Shown: positions 1 through 6,542, counted from the stretch's first letter. The stretch is 11,491 bases of DNA from Actinomycetota bacterium (GCA_010024485.1 RGGX01000024.1:1-11491); one strand, 5' to 3'. The notes: a model not told the origin generated them from the sequence alone. Program-made: numbers and translations.

Positions 1-1
1 T

Positions 2-718
2 CAGGGCGGTGCCGTCATCGACGTCACCGACGCGACCTTCGAACAGGAGGTGATGCTGCGTTCGCAGTCCACCCCGGTGGTCGTCGACCTGTGGGCCCCG
101 TGGTGCGGTCCGTGCAAGACGCTGGGGCCGATCCTCGAGGAGCTCGTCGGCGCCACCGACGGCCGGGTGGTGCTCGCGAAGGTCAATGTTGACGAGAACC
201 CTGCGATCGCGGGTGCCTTCCAGGTGCAGTCGATCCCGGCGGTCTACGCCGTCAGCGAGGCGAAGGTGGTCGACGGCTTCATGGGCGCGGTCGGTCGCGC
301 CGAGGTGGAGGCGTTCATCGACCGTCTCTCGCCGAGCGCCGAGGATGACATGGTGGCCGCACTGGTCGCCGCCCGGGACGAACTCGGCCTGCGGGCCGCC
401 CTCGAGACCCATCCCGGTGACGAGTCGATCGTGGTGACCCTGGCGGAGATCCTCGTCGAACGCGGCGAGACCGAGGAGGCGCTCGCGTTGCTCGAGCGGG
501 TTCCTGAGACCGACCGGGTGCGTCACGTCAAGGCTGAGGCTCGTCTTGGAACGGTCGCCCCCGACGATGACTACGACGAGCGGCTCACGGAACTCCTCGA
601 CCGGGTGAAGGACGACGATGAGGCCCGGCAGACCTTCGTCGACATCCTCGAACTGATGGGGCCGAACGACCCGCGCACGGCGGCTTACCGCAAACAGTTG
701 ACCGCCCGGCTGTTCTGA
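2..718 (+). CDS. ybbN: Thioredoxin-like co-chaperone with TPR-type C-terminal half (YbbN/CnoX family), 5'-partial
   Basis: The reading frame is open from base 2, and the residues before the GTG at 50 (VIDVTDATFEQE) are normal thioredoxin N-terminal sequence. The real start therefore lies left of the window and the GTG at 50 is internal. The thioredoxin domain shows the redox motif WCGPC (cysteine codons at 104-106 and 113-115) and the cis-proline loop QSIPAVY. The last roughly 120 residues are helical and acidic with TPR-like stretches (LAEILVERGETEEALALLERVP), the two-part architecture of YbbN/CnoX. E. coli CnoX is a chaperedoxin that protects substrates from aggregation and over-oxidation and passes them to GroEL or DnaK. 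Because both active-site cysteines are present, a true oxidoreductase activity is also possible. The gene stops at TGA 716-718. It is probably cytoplasmic. Assignment to a TPR-containing thioredoxin is firm; the chaperone role is by family. Confidence 0.9.
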   Translation, partial: QGGAVIDVTDATFEQEVMLRSQSTPVVVDLWAPWCGPCKTLGPILEELVGATDGRVVLAKVNVDENPAIAGAFQVQSIPAVYAVSEAKVVDGFMGAVGRAEVEAFIDRLSPSAEDDMVAALVAARDELGLRAALETHPGDESIVVTLAEILVERGETEEALALLERVPETDRVRHVKAEARLGTVAPDDDYDERLTELLDRVKDDDEARQTFVDILELMGPNDPRTAAYRKQLTARLF

Positions 719-732
719 TCGACACCGCGGGC

Positions 733-738
733 TAGGTT
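733..738 (+). promoter_or_regulatory. Possible -10 element before comEA
   Basis: TAGGTT fits the actinobacterial TANNNT -10 pattern and lies in the 58-bp gap between the ybbN-type gene and comEA. A start about 7 bases downstream (near 745) would give a leader of about 30 nt carrying the Shine-Dalgarno site below. I see no convincing -35 box at 16-18 bp upstream, so this is a weak call. Confidence 0.35.
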
Positions 739-762
739 CCGCGCTCCGACCTCCCTCCCGAC

Positions 763-771
763 GGAGAGGAG
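763..771 (+). promoter_or_regulatory. Ribosome binding site of comEA
   Basis: GGAGAGGAG lies 5 bases before the ATG at 777. It is the clearest Shine-Dalgarno site in the window and fixes the comEA start. Confidence 0.75.
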
Positions 772-776
772 CATCG

Positions 777-1409
777 ATGGAGCCGGATCGATCGGAGCGC
801 CGGGGAGCGCTCCGACGCGCTCAGCTCACAGCCTCTCGTCGCCTCGCGTCACTCGCGGCGTTCTGGGGCACGGGACGACTGCTCGCCGCGGCACTCGCCG
901 CTGTCTCGGTCACCGCCGCCGGCCTCTGGTTGGTCTCGCCGGAGCGTCCGCCCGTCGAGGCGGCCATCCCCCTCACCTCGACACCGGACGTCGTGCCCGA
1001 ACCCATGATCACCGTGCACGTCGCGGGGGCGGTCATCCGCCCGGGCGTCTACTCGCTCGTCGCCGGATCGCGGGTGCACACCGCGATCGAAGCCGCTGGT
1101 GGGGCGCGTCCCGATGCGGACCCCGACCGGGTCAACCTCGCGGCTCCGCTCATCGACGGCGCCCAGGTGCGGCTGCCGGCGCTCGGCGAGCCGGCGATGC
1201 CGGACGAACTCGACGGAGGGCCCGTCAACCTCAACCTCGCCGACACCTCCCGACTCGAGTCGTTGCCCGGAATCGGGCCGACACTGGCCCGCGCGATCGT
1301 CGATGAGCGCGACCGCGGTGGACCCTTCGCTCAGGTCGACGACCTCGTGAGGGTGCCGGGTCTCGGTCCGGTGCGGATCGAGTCACTCCGCGATCTGGTC
1401 GCCACGTGA
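777..1409 (+). CDS. comEA: ComEA-type DNA-binding competence protein
   Basis: The product has 210 residues. A basic cytoplasmic N-terminus (1-33) is followed by one membrane segment at about 34-54 (LLAAALAAVSVTAAGLWLVS), a linker, an SLBB domain at about 77-136 (ITVHVAGAVIRPGVYSLVAG, then AIEAAGGA), and a C-terminal helix-hairpin-helix domain at about 149-209 with two hairpins, LPGIGPTLA and VPGLGPVRI. This is the standard ComEA layout. In B. subtilis ComEA is a membrane-anchored receptor for double-stranded DNA that feeds ComEC. The ATG at 777 is supported by a strong ribosome binding site. The gene is convergent with the next gene, 8 bp away, and the expected partner comEC follows only after that antisense gene. 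Whether this organism is transformable cannot be told from the window. Confidence 0.93.
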   Translation: MEPDRSERRGALRRAQLTASRRLASLAAFWGTGRLLAAALAAVSVTAAGLWLVSPERPPVEAAIPLTSTPDVVPEPMITVHVAGAVIRPGVYSLVAGSRVHTAIEAAGGARPDADPDRVNLAAPLIDGAQVRLPALGEPAMPDELDGGPVNLNLADTSRLESLPGIGPTLARAIVDERDRGGPFAQVDDLVRVPGLGPVRIESLRDLVAT

Positions 1410-1415
1410 GGCGAC
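1398..1415. terminator. Hairpin across the convergent comEA / membrane-protein gene ends
   Basis: GTCGCC (1398-1403) and GGCGAC (1410-1415) form a perfect 6-bp stem with a 6-nt loop that contains the comEA stop codon. GATC on each outer side (1392-1395 and 1416-1419) can extend the stem past a 2-nt bulge. The site sits between two converging genes, so a bidirectional terminator is plausible. There is no T-tract, so the call stays tentative. Confidence 0.35.
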
Positions 1416-1417
1416 GA

Positions 1418-1915
1418 TCAGAGCAGTCGCTCGCCGAGTCGGATCGCGGCGATGAGCACGCCGGCCACGGCTCCGGTCGCGACCGCGATGTAGAGCAGTC
1501 CCATCTCCATCCAGAACTCCCGCCAGGCGGTGATCGGATGGCGGCTGGCGCGGCGCGCCGCCACCCAGCCGAGGAACACCCAGAACGGCACGCTCCCCAA
1601 GATGGCGAGGGGGTAGGTGCCCTGATCGGCGATCGGGGCGCCGACGACCAGAAGCCCCGGTGCCGCGACGACCCCCGAGAGGAGCGCGAGCACGGCGGCG
1701 GTGCGACCCTCTCCGAAGACGAGCGCGGCCAGCGCCGCGATGCCCGTCACCGCTGGCAGCGCGAGACCGTAGATCGGTCCGAGGCGCCGCACCCGCGCCC
1801 GATACCAGCGGGGCCCTCCTGGAACGGGGTCGGCCCGACCGGGGGGCTCGGGAGCCCCCGAGTCGCCGGCGTCGGGGCCGGGTTCGTCGATGGAGGAGGC
1901 ACTCTCGTCGGTCAT
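1418..1915 (-). CDS. Uncharacterised four-helix membrane protein
   Basis: I do not recognise the family. From the ATG at 1915 it has 165 residues: an acidic, Pro/Gly-rich cytoplasmic-looking N-terminus of about 40 residues, a basic patch (RWYRARVRRLG), then four hydrophobic segments (around GLALPAVTGIAALAALVFG; AAVLALLSGVVAAPGLLVVG; PLAILGSVPFWVFLGWVAA; GLLYIAVATGAVAGVLIAAI). Charged loops such as ARRASRHPITAWREFW separate them. The ATG at 1915 is chosen because GAGAG lies 5 bases upstream; an ATG at 1942 or GTG at 1939 would add eight or nine residues but lacks a visible ribosome site. The hydrophobic pattern is good evidence that this strand is the coding one over 1418-1915, rather than the open frames opposite. 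It lies antisense between comEA and comEC, genes that are usually adjacent. A role in DNA uptake is possible but unsupported. Confidence 0.75.
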   Translation of the reverse strand: MTDESASSIDEPGPDAGDSGAPEPPGRADPVPGGPRWYRARVRRLGPIYGLALPAVTGIAALAALVFGEGRTAAVLALLSGVVAAPGLLVVGAPIADQGTYPLAILGSVPFWVFLGWVAARRASRHPITAWREFWMEMGLLYIAVATGAVAGVLIAAIRLGERLL

Positions 1916-1929
1916 CGCGTCTCTCGGGT

Positions 1930-1963
1930 CCGCGGTCACCATCAGCGTTGGCGGTGACCGCGG
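1930..1963. repeat. Perfect 11-bp inverted repeat between the divergent membrane-protein gene and comEC
   Basis: CCGCGGTCACC (1930-1940) and GGTGACCGCGG (1953-1963) are exact reverse complements separated by 12 bases. The right arm holds the likely GTG start of comEC and the left arm lies just upstream of the ATG at 1915 of the opposite gene. Arm centres are 23 bp apart, roughly two helical turns, which would suit a dimeric operator. It could also be an mRNA hairpin, or simply the same codons (Val-Thr-Ala-Asp) opening both frames. Confidence 0.5.
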
Positions 1964-3387
1964 ATTCAGACTACGTCGGTGGGGTCGACCCCGTCGCGGA
2001 CGATTCGGCGGTCGTGCCTGATGGCCTGGTCGTGGCGGTGGCAGCCGTTCTCGTCGGCTCAGTGGTCGCGGTTGGATCGTGGTACCCGTTCGCTCAGGTG
2101 CGCGGCCGCCGGACCGGCCCCGTCATCGTGTTGATCTCGGTCGGTCTCATCGGATCCGTGCTGTCGCTGAGGGCGGAGGCCGGGTTGGCGGCAGGGCCGA
2201 TCGGGCCCTTCACCGGCCCCGCCCGGGTCGTCGACGATCCGCGTCCCTACCGCTCTGCGACCTGGGTGATCATCGACATCGACGGCGCGCGTCACGAGAT
2301 CTGGGCCCGTTCGAACTCGGATCGACGGCGTGTGGCGTCACTTCGCGCGGGGGAGTGGGTGGTCGTCTCCGGAGAGCGCGAGCCACTCGACCCTGATCGG
2401 GCCCGTCGGGTGGCCTGGCAGCACGTGATCGGCTCCTTCCGCGTCGATTGGCTCGGAGATGTCACCTCGGGTGGGCCTCTGGCGCGCGCCTCGAACCGGG
2501 TGAGATCGCTGGTGGCCGATGGCGCGGCACTCATCGGTGAGCCCGACGACTCGCTGCTTCGGGGTCTCGTCATCGGTGACGACCTCGATCAACCGCCGGA
2601 GATGATCGAGCGCTTCCGCCGAAGCGGCCTATCCCATCTCACCGCGGTCTCCGGCCAGAACGTCACCCTCGTGCTCGCCGCGGGCGCCCCGTTGCTCCGA
2701 CGTCTCGGTTCGCGGACCCGGTTGGTGACCACGGTTGCCCTCATTGCCTGGTTCGTGGCGATCACGCGATTCGAGCCGTCGATACTGAGGGCCGGGACCA
2801 TGGCGGTACTCGCCACCGTCGGCACCCATCTCGGCCGCGAGCGCACACCGATGCGGATGCTCGCCCTCGCGCTGAGTCTGCTGGTCGTCATCGACCCCCT
2901 CATCACCCGCTCGGTGGGGCTGTGGCTGTCGGTCGGCGCGACCGCAGGCGTGGTGGGGCTCGGTCCACGACTCGCCGAGGGGCTGGGCCGGTTCGGGGTG
3001 CTCGCCACCCCCGTGGGCATCACCCTCGGCGCTCAGCTCGGGGTGGCCCTCCCGAGCGTGCTCACCTTCGGTCGACTTCCCCTCGTCGGACTGGTGGCGA
3101 ACCTGCTCGCCGTCCCGGTCGCGGGCGCGGTGATGCTGCTCGGGCTGCCGGCCTGCCTCATCGCCGGAGCACTCGGTGGGATCAGCCCTGATCTCGGCTG
3201 GCTCGCTTTGGCCCCCGTCGCGCTCGGAGTGCGATGGGTGGATCAGATCTCGATCATCGGTGATCGGATCGAACCCGAGTCATCGGTGTACGGCATCGTC
3301 GTCACGCTCGCCGTCGGCGTGGCGGCCCTGTATCGGTTCGAGTGGCGGCGTCGCCGCGGTGTCCCGGAGATGGCAGGGGTGCTATGA
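1954..3387 (+). CDS. comEC: ComEC/Rec2-type DNA-uptake channel protein, short form
   Basis: From the GTG at 1954 the product has 477 residues. It has N-terminal membrane segments (about 24-41 and 55-71), a soluble OB-fold-like DUF4131 region (about 86-165, including EWVVVSGEREPLDP), then the multi-helix competence domain with the family signature SGLSHLTAVSGQNVTLVLA at about 224-242 and further helices to about 460. ComEC forms the inner-membrane channel through which single-stranded DNA enters the cell. The C-terminal metallo-beta-lactamase domain of long ComEC proteins, thought to degrade the non-transported strand, is absent: the protein stops after RFEWRRRRGVPEMAGVL. The frame is open back to 1660, but that part overlaps the antisense gene and reads as Arg/Pro-rich shadow, so a start at or just after 1954 is preferred; GTG at 2014 is the alternative. 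The stop overlaps an ATG (ATGA at 3384-3387). Confidence 0.88.
   Translation: MTADSDYVGGVDPVADDSAVVPDGLVVAVAAVLVGSVVAVGSWYPFAQVRGRRTGPVIVLISVGLIGSVLSLRAEAGLAAGPIGPFTGPARVVDDPRPYRSATWVIIDIDGARHEIWARSNSDRRRVASLRAGEWVVVSGEREPLDPDRARRVAWQHVIGSFRVDWLGDVTSGGPLARASNRVRSLVADGAALIGEPDDSLLRGLVIGDDLDQPPEMIERFRRSGLSHLTAVSGQNVTLVLAAGAPLLRRLGSRTRLVTTVALIAWFVAITRFEPSILRAGTMAVLATVGTHLGRERTPMRMLALALSLLVVIDPLITRSVGLWLSVGATAGVVGLGPRLAEGLGRFGVLATPVGITLGAQLGVALPSVLTFGRLPLVGLVANLLAVPVAGAVMLLGLPACLIAGALGGISPDLGWLALAPVALGVRWVDQISIIGDRIEPESSVYGIVVTLAVGVAALYRFEWRRRRGVPEMAGVL
3375..3379 (+). promoter_or_regulatory. Ribosome binding site aimed at the ATG at 3384
   Basis: AGGGG ends 4 bases before the ATG at 3384, which overlaps the comEC stop but opens only five codons (MNESG, stop at 3399-3401). 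It is 18 bases from the in-frame holA ATG at 3398. This suggests that 3384 was the original holA start and that the frame is now broken. Confidence 0.4.
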
Positions 3388-3397
3388 ACGAGTCCGG

Positions 3398-4333
3398 ATG
3401 AGCATCGGTGACGGCGATCGGTCCCTGATGGTCCATGAGTTCGACGGCACCGAGTACGGGTTGCGCGAGGTGGTCGATGCGGCGCAGACCCCGCCGTTCC
3501 TCACCGAGAGTCGTGTCGTCGTCGCCCGGGGCATCGGTCGTTTCGTCGCTGCCGACATCGATGACATGAAGGCCTACCTCGCCGACCCGTTGCCGACCAC
3601 CCACCTGGTCCTCGTCGGCGGCGGAGGGGCGGTCACGAAACCGCTGGTCGACGCGGTGAAGGCGGCCGGCGGCGTGACGCGAAGCACCTCGGTGTCGACC
3701 AGGGGTCGGGATCTCGAGACCTGGGTGCGGAGTCGCGTCGAGGTGAAGGGGCTACACCTCGACCAGCAGGCCCTCAGCCGTCTCGTCGACTGGTTGGGGG
3801 AGAACACCTCAGTGCTCGACGGTCTGCTCGACACCGTGGCCGCCGCTCACAGTGGGCGGGCGAAGGTCACTCTCAGCGAACTCGAACCCCTGCTCGGCGA
3901 GGAGGGTGGGGTCCCGCCGTGGGACCTGACGGATGCGATCGACAGTGGAGACGTCGCGCGGTCGATCACGCTGCTGCATCGGATGATGCACGGCGGCGGC
4001 AGGCACCCGCTCCAGGTGATGGCCCTGCTCCACGGGCACTACGCCAAGATGGCGCGGCTCGACGGGTCCGGGGCCCAGGACCCCGAGTCGGCTGCGGCGG
4101 CGCTCGGCGCGAAGAGCTCGTTCGCGGCGGGTAAGACGCTGAAGTCCTATCAGCGGCTCGGAGTCGACGGGGTCCGTCGAGCGATCGGTCTCTTGGCGAC
4201 CGCTGATCTCGACCTGAGGGGGGAGACCGGTCTCGAGGAGGAGACCGTCATGGAGATCCTCGTGGCGAGGCTCGCGAGGCTCGCCCCTCCCGGGAGGCGA
4301 AACGGGAACACCCGGGGACGCCGGGCCGGCTGA
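3398..4333 (+). CDS. holA: DNA polymerase III delta subunit, N-terminus apparently truncated
   Basis: The delta subunit opens the sliding clamp as part of the clamp-loader complex. The recognisable part runs DGDRSLMVHEFDGTEYGLREVVDAAQTPPFLTESRVVVA, then THLVLVGGGGAVTKPLVDAVKAAGG, the AAA+-like middle (VDWLGENTSVLDGLLDTVAAA, TLSELEPLLG, PPWDLTDAIDSGDVARSITLLHRMM) and the helical collar domain (PLQVMALLHGHYAKMARLDG to ETVMEILVARLARLA). It has 311 residues from ATG 3398. Family members normally begin with a beta strand and a short motif of the type LVxGDE followed by a helix, before the part seen here. About 20-25 residues are missing, and I find no match to them in any frame between the comEC end and 3398. 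Position between comEC and rpsT is the conserved one. It ends 4 bp from convergent rpsT. Function is sure by family and synteny; the integrity of the start is not. Confidence 0.88.
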   Translation: MSIGDGDRSLMVHEFDGTEYGLREVVDAAQTPPFLTESRVVVARGIGRFVAADIDDMKAYLADPLPTTHLVLVGGGGAVTKPLVDAVKAAGGVTRSTSVSTRGRDLETWVRSRVEVKGLHLDQQALSRLVDWLGENTSVLDGLLDTVAAAHSGRAKVTLSELEPLLGEEGGVPPWDLTDAIDSGDVARSITLLHRMMHGGGRHPLQVMALLHGHYAKMARLDGSGAQDPESAAAALGAKSSFAAGKTLKSYQRLGVDGVRRAIGLLATADLDLRGETGLEEETVMEILVARLARLAPPGRRNGNTRGRRAG

Positions 4334-4343
4334 GCCGTCAGCC
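4328..4343. terminator. Hairpin across the convergent holA / rpsT stop codons
   Basis: GGCTGA (4328-4333) and TCAGCC (4338-4343) pair perfectly around a GCCG loop. The TGA of holA lies in one arm, and the reverse-complement stop of rpsT overlaps the other. The flank is very GC-rich (including the 12-bp palindrome CCTCCCGGGAGG at 4286-4297), but no T-tract follows on either side. A bidirectional terminator is plausible but unproven. Confidence 0.35.
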
Positions 4344-4589
4344 CGCGTTGATGCGCTTCATCAGGCGGCTCTTGCGACGGGCCGCCGTGTTCTTGTGGAT
4401 GATGCCCTTGCTGGCTGCGCTGTCGATGCGCTTGACCGCCGCGCGGATCGCGGCGTCGCTCTCGTCGGTCCCGACGGCGGCCTCAGCCTGCTTGACGCGC
4501 GTCTTCAACTCGCTGCGGACAGCGCGATTCCGCTCAGCCGCCTTGGCGTTGGTGAGGATTCGCTTCTTCTGGCTCTTGATGTTGGCCAC
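4338..4589 (-). CDS. rpsT: Small ribosomal subunit protein bS20
   Basis: The 83-residue product is typical of S20 in length and sequence: it opens ANIKSQKKRILTNAKAAERN and ends with SKGIIHKNTAARRKSRLMKR, basic helices that bind 16S rRNA during early 30S assembly. The start is the GTG at 4587-4589, because the family begins at the ANIKSQ motif and GGAG lies 5 bases upstream (complement of 4595-4598). The frame stays open for another 63 codons upstream, but that sequence has no S20 character and runs into the divergent lepA region. The gene is on the opposite strand to its neighbours holA (convergent) and lepA (divergent). Confidence 0.97.
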   Translation of the reverse strand: MANIKSQKKRILTNAKAAERNRAVRSELKTRVKQAEAAVGTDESDAAIRAAVKRIDSAASKGIIHKNTAARRKSRLMKRINAG

Positions 4590-4671
4590 GGGCACTCCGG
4601 GTTGATCCACGCCGCCGCCCGATGGCGACGGTTCCTGCGTCCGAGGTGGCAGAGCCACTCCGAGACGTGCG

Positions 4672-4719
4672 CACGCTACCGGAGGCACCCCATGGAGCCA
4701 ACGCCGCAGCGGTAGCGTG
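4672..4719. promoter_or_regulatory. Back-to-back -10-like boxes for divergent rpsT and lepA
   Basis: CACGCTACC (4672-4680) and GGTAGCGTG (4711-4719) are exact reverse complements, so each strand carries GGTAGCGTG facing outwards. Each contains TAGCGT, a fit to the actinobacterial TANNNT -10 pattern. For rpsT this predicts a start near 4662-4666 and a leader of about 75 nt; TTGGCT on the minus strand (4696-4701) is 17 bp upstream, a partial match to a -35 box. For lepA the box lies 10 bases before ATG 4729, suggesting a leaderless or nearly leaderless message. Confidence 0.45.
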
Positions 4720-4728
4720 AACACCGCC

Positions 4729-6528
4729 ATGGACCTCCCCCCGCCGGGCATCAGCCGGATCCGGAACTTCTCGATCATCGCCCATATCGATCACGGCAAG
4801 TCGACGCTGTCCGACCGCATCCTCGAGGTGACCGGAGCGGTGCAGTCGAGGGACATGCGCGCCCAGTACCTCGACTCGATGGACCTCGAGCGGGAGCGCG
4901 GCATCACGATCAAGGCGCAGAACGTCCGGGTCGAATGGAAGGGACACGTCTTCCACCTGATCGACACGCCCGGTCACGTCGACTTCGGCTACGAGGTCTC
5001 CCGCTCGCTCGCCGCCTGCGAGGGCGTGGTCCTGGTGGTCGACGCCGCCCAGGGGATCGAGGCGCAGACGCTGGCCAACTGCTACCTGGCGCTCGAGAAC
5101 GACTTGGAGATCGTCGCCTGCCTCAACAAGATCGACCTGCCCGCCGCCGATCCCGACCGCTACGCCATGGAGATCGAGACGATCCTCGGCATCCCCGCTG
5201 AGGACATCCTGCGGATCTCGGCCAAGACCGGCGAGGGAGTCCCCGAACTCCTCGACGCCATCGCCGAGCGCATCCCGGCCCCCGTCGGTTCGGCCGACGA
5301 CCCGCTCCGAGCACTCATCTTCGACTCGCAGTTCGATCAGTACCGGGGTGTGGTGTCATCGATCCGTGTCGTCGACGGCACCCTGGAGGCGGGCTCGCGG
5401 CTCCAGTTCATGCAGGCCCAGGCGACGCACGAGGCCATCGAGATCGGTATCCGCCGACCGGCGGCGACGCCGGTGGACCGGCTCGGGCCCGGCGAGGTCG
5501 GCTACCTCATCGCCGGCATCAAGGACGTCGGCGACGCCCGGTCGGGTGAGACGGTGACCACCGCTCCGCGGGGGGCGACCTCGCCGCTCGAGGGGTACCG
5601 AGATCCGAAGCCGATGGTGTTCTCAGGGTTGTTCCCCATCGACGGCGATGACTTCGAGGACCTGCGCGACTCGCTCGCGAAACTGAAACTCAACGACGCC
5701 TCGGTCACCTACACCCCCGAGTCGTCGGGCGCCCTCGGCTTCGGCTTCCGCTGCGGGTTCCTCGGGCTGCTCCACATGGAGATCGTCAAGGAGCGCCTCG
5801 AGCGCGAGTTCGGACTGGCGCTCATCGCGACCGCGCCCTCGGTCGAGTACCGGGTCACCCGCACCGACGGGCATGTCGAGGTGATCGACAACCCGTCGGA
5901 TCTCCCGCCGGCCCAGCAGGTCGACGGCATCGAGGAACCGGTGTTCAAGGTCTCGATCATCACGCCGACGGCGTACACCGGGGCGCTGATGGAGCTCTGC
6001 CAGAGCCGCCGTGGAGAGATGAAGCGGATGGAGTACCTCTCCCCCGAGCGCGTCGAGTTGAACTACGAGATCCCGCTCGCCGAGGTTGTCGTCGACTTCT
6101 TCGACCAGTTGAAGAGCCGGAGCCAGGGCTACGCGAGCCTCGACTACGAGCTCGCCGGCTACCAGCTCTCGAACCTCGTGCGGGTCGATCTGCTCCTCAA
6201 CGGCCAGCCCGCCGACGCCTTCTCGACCATCGTCCATCGCGACAACGCGGAGTCGTACGGGCGCCGCATGTGCGAGAAGCTGCGCGAGCTCATTCCCCGA
6301 CAGATGTTCGACGTGCCGATCCAGGCCGCGATCGGTGGGAAGGTCATCGCCCGCGAGACGGTCAAGGCCAAGCGCAAGGACGTCCTCGCCAAGTGCTACG
6401 GCGGAGACATCACCCGAAAGAGGAAGCTGCTCGAGAAGCAGAAGGAGGGCAAGAAGAAGATGAAGGCGATCGGCCGGGTCGAGGTGCCCGGCGACGTGTT
6501 CATCTCGGCCCTCAAACTCGACGACTGA
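4729..6528 (+). CDS. lepA: Elongation factor 4 (LepA), ribosome-associated GTPase
   Basis: The product has 599 residues from ATG 4729, or 603 from the GTG at 4717; length matches the family. All GTPase motifs are present: P-loop AHIDHGKST (18-26), RGITI (57-61), DTPGH (79-83), NKID (133-136) and SAKTG (164-168). Domain II, the EF-G-like domains III and V and the LepA-specific C-terminal domain follow, with the hallmark KCYGGDITRKRKLLEKQKEG and basic tail. LepA binds ribosomes and is linked to translation initiation, 30S biogenesis or back-translocation; it is usually non-essential. Neither start has a clear Shine-Dalgarno site. I prefer ATG 4729 because a TAGCGT box ends 10 bases before it and overlaps the GTG at 4717. 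The gene is divergent from rpsT, in its conserved neighbourhood. Confidence 0.97.
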   Translation: MDLPPPGISRIRNFSIIAHIDHGKSTLSDRILEVTGAVQSRDMRAQYLDSMDLERERGITIKAQNVRVEWKGHVFHLIDTPGHVDFGYEVSRSLAACEGVVLVVDAAQGIEAQTLANCYLALENDLEIVACLNKIDLPAADPDRYAMEIETILGIPAEDILRISAKTGEGVPELLDAIAERIPAPVGSADDPLRALIFDSQFDQYRGVVSSIRVVDGTLEAGSRLQFMQAQATHEAIEIGIRRPAATPVDRLGPGEVGYLIAGIKDVGDARSGETVTTAPRGATSPLEGYRDPKPMVFSGLFPIDGDDFEDLRDSLAKLKLNDASVTYTPESSGALGFGFRCGFLGLLHMEIVKERLEREFGLALIATAPSVEYRVTRTDGHVEVIDNPSDLPPAQQVDGIEEPVFKVSIITPTAYTGALMELCQSRRGEMKRMEYLSPERVELNYEIPLAEVVVDFFDQLKSRSQGYASLDYELAGYQLSNLVRVDLLLNGQPADAFSTIVHRDNAESYGRRMCEKLRELIPRQMFDVPIQAAIGGKVIARETVKAKRKDVLAKCYGGDITRKRKLLEKQKEGKKKMKAIGRVEVPGDVFISALKLDD

Positions 6529-6542
6529 TGGGGCGCTGACCG

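Noticed and set aside
1660..1953. In-frame upstream extension of comEC
   Set aside because: The extra 98 residues are Arg/Pro-rich with no ComEC similarity and overlap the antisense membrane protein gene; the start is better placed at 1954 or just after.
1406..1957. Plus-strand open frame of 183 codons opposite the small membrane protein gene
   Set aside because: Extremely Arg/Gly/His/Glu-rich translation. The opposite strand gives a coherent four-helix membrane protein with a ribosome site, so that strand is the coding one.
4266..4283. Two tandem copies of GCGAGGCTC near the end of holA
   Set aside because: They encode part of ARLARLA in a helical C-terminus; a two-copy 9-bp repeat in GC-rich coding DNA is not remarkable.
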